Part shown: one piece after another, positions 62,552 to 64,000 of the stretch
How positions within the stretch are numbered: the stretch's first letter is position 1
Layout: every line of letters begins with the position of its first letter
DNA from: Typha latifolia
Taxonomy: Eukaryota; Streptophyta; Magnoliopsida; Poales; Typhaceae
Assembly (NCBI GenBank): GCA_019914945.1
Contig: CM034111.1
Coordinates: 9,549,496-9,613,495 of the forward strand
DNA length: 64,000 nucleotides
Reading direction: 5' to 3'
Program-made: the position numbers and the translations under genes
The notes under the pieces: generated by a model
Told to the model about the DNA's origin: nothing
Database searches by the model: none
Seen by the model: the letters and a program-made list of their open reading frames with translations, nothing else

Positions 62552-62560
62552 TTTCTATTA

Positions 62561-64000
62561 TCTCCTATGATAAGATTAAAAAGGGAAAGAGATCCTCTCA
62601 AGAGTCGCAAATCTTTATATGGCCGCAATTAATAATTTACGACTTTACGTTTAAGTAATTCTTGTGAAAGAAATTTGTATCTAGGTAACTCCAACAAATG
62701 CTGGTCGTATGCTTTAAATTTGTTGCTGTGCTAACCATGTTCGTAAGTTACCTATGCCATGGCAAGGAATCTATTTGCTGATCTTGCTGATCTGTATTGT
62801 GTTAATAATGATGCCTTTTTTAATCCATGATGATATTCGAAGGGCTCTCTGCTTATCTAGCGGAGTGTCAAGATGCCATGCTGATGGCTAATTGATAAAC
62901 TTGTACCCTGTGACACTTTTTAAAGGTAGTGTGCACCAAACTATTGTGCAGAGCATATGCTGTGTATGCGGCATAGTCAATGAGACTTGGCTAACCTATG
63001 TGCCATTATAACTATATTTAGATCTCTTATACCTAAAATGAAATGAAATTTAATCTTGGTATTTAATCAGCTAGAGTTGGCGCTCAAAATCTCATTTCTA
63101 CTTACAAATCTGGGCTATTTATTGAAATCACTACAGAGAATATTAGATGACTAAAACTAATAGAAAGATCTAGTTACTCCTAAAAGATGATTAGATGGAC
63201 CTCAAATATTGATAATGCAGAAAGGAATGAATTCAGTGAAATTTGAACCTTCCCACTTATTTGACAATCAATCTATTCACTGTTGTTTGCAACGATTGTA
63301 CTGTTTTCCAACCTAACTTTTGATTCTTCTTCGACCTCCTTTATTTGCCAAGTCAATCTTCAATAGAGCGAAATCACTTCTGCTTCTTGGTTGACTAAAT
63401 TATATCCTTACATCTGAAACATTATGTTAAGAACTTTTACATTTGTGTCTCTGTCTGACAGTGCAAAATCAAAATTAAATATGTTTTTCTTGAAGATTCA
63501 ACATAAGGAAAGCCAATCACTAAAAGGTTAGCCAGCACACTTTCTTAGCTATATATTATCTAACAAACTTTATGAAAAGTTTCAAACTGTTTGTAATTAA
63601 ATTGTCATAAATGTTGCGGGGTATCTGCAACTTGCAGTTTTGCAACAATAAGTTCCTACAATAAGGTCAAGTTTGAAAGAGTAAGTGAGATAAAAATTGA
63701 ATTTTTTAAGAAGGGTCTAGAATAAAGTTACTATCTAATCAAATTTAACGAAAGATAATAGAAAACCAGTGAAAAACCAAATTAGGCATGCAAACACGTA
63801 GAAGAATTTTTATGTGGAAAAATCTTTATTAACTATGGATAAAAAAAACCATGGGTCCTCTTTAATGATCAATTTTAATGTACTATAAAAGTAGATACAA
63901 GATATACTTATACCCTGTCCCACCTTTCAATACTCACAGCAAGTGATTAAAGTCCATTTTGGTGGCTTGGCCCAGCAATGAGCTAATTTTGTGAATAAAT
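62561..64000. other. EFR3 intron to right edge, no exon recognised
   Basis: I looked for the continuation of the EFR3 frame after residue 206 and found no exon here. The next exon must lie beyond the window. The sequence is AT-rich with no clear repeat. Confidence 0.5.

Overview
This window is nuclear DNA of a flowering plant. It holds four multi-exon genes with GT-AG introns, several kilobases long in places, plus several classes of plant transposon. The species cannot be fixed from sequence alone. My low-confidence guess is a non-grass monocot, because introns and spacers are AT-rich while some first exons are GC-rich. There is no prokaryotic, organellar or CRISPR content, and I saw no intact tRNA or rRNA gene.

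Layout. (1) A plus-strand gene (leader about 1.14 kb, coding 3309-16487) encodes a 541-residue nuclear protein with a PHD finger and a divergent CW-type zinc finger. (2) Convergent to it, a minus-strand gene (coding 35004-17931, leader exon near 36.2-36.5 kb) encodes a HAT3.1-type PHD-finger homeodomain protein of about 715 residues. (3) After a repeat-filled spacer, a plus-strand gene (39705-49340) encodes a 561-residue ANTH-domain clathrin adaptor of the AP180/CALM family. (4) About 2.3 kb downstream in the same direction, a gene starting at 52154 encodes an EFR3-like plasma-membrane protein of the SEMI-ROLLED LEAF 2 family. It runs off the right edge after residue 206. For genes 1 to 3 the splice phases close over every exon, giving open frames of 1626, 2148 and 1686 nt including stops.

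Mobile DNA. Introns and spacers carry many insertions. There is a 5.04-kb Ty1/copia element with 127-bp LTRs and a 5-bp target duplication, antisense inside the large HAT3.1 intron. There are two solo LTRs of Ty3/gypsy appearance, inside the ANTH and EFR3 genes. There are two LINE relics, two Au-like SINE fragments and a copia RT relic. Most striking is a set of 0.35-1.1 kb inverted-repeat elements (721, 4823, 6103, 9814, 14898, 38790, 56684, 61597) that share 9-10 bp target duplications, as expected of Mutator-like non-autonomous elements. Two of these families are each present twice.

Working together. Genes 1 and 2 are both predicted chromatin readers or regulators and share a convergent 3' boundary. 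Genes 3 and 4 both act at the plasma membrane in phosphoinositide-linked processes: ANTH proteins bind PI(4,5)P2, and EFR3 anchors the PI4-kinase complex. Nothing in the sequence shows that these pairings are more than chance. I found no clearly new biological system. The most unusual material is the mobile-element landscape and its position next to promoters and splice sites.
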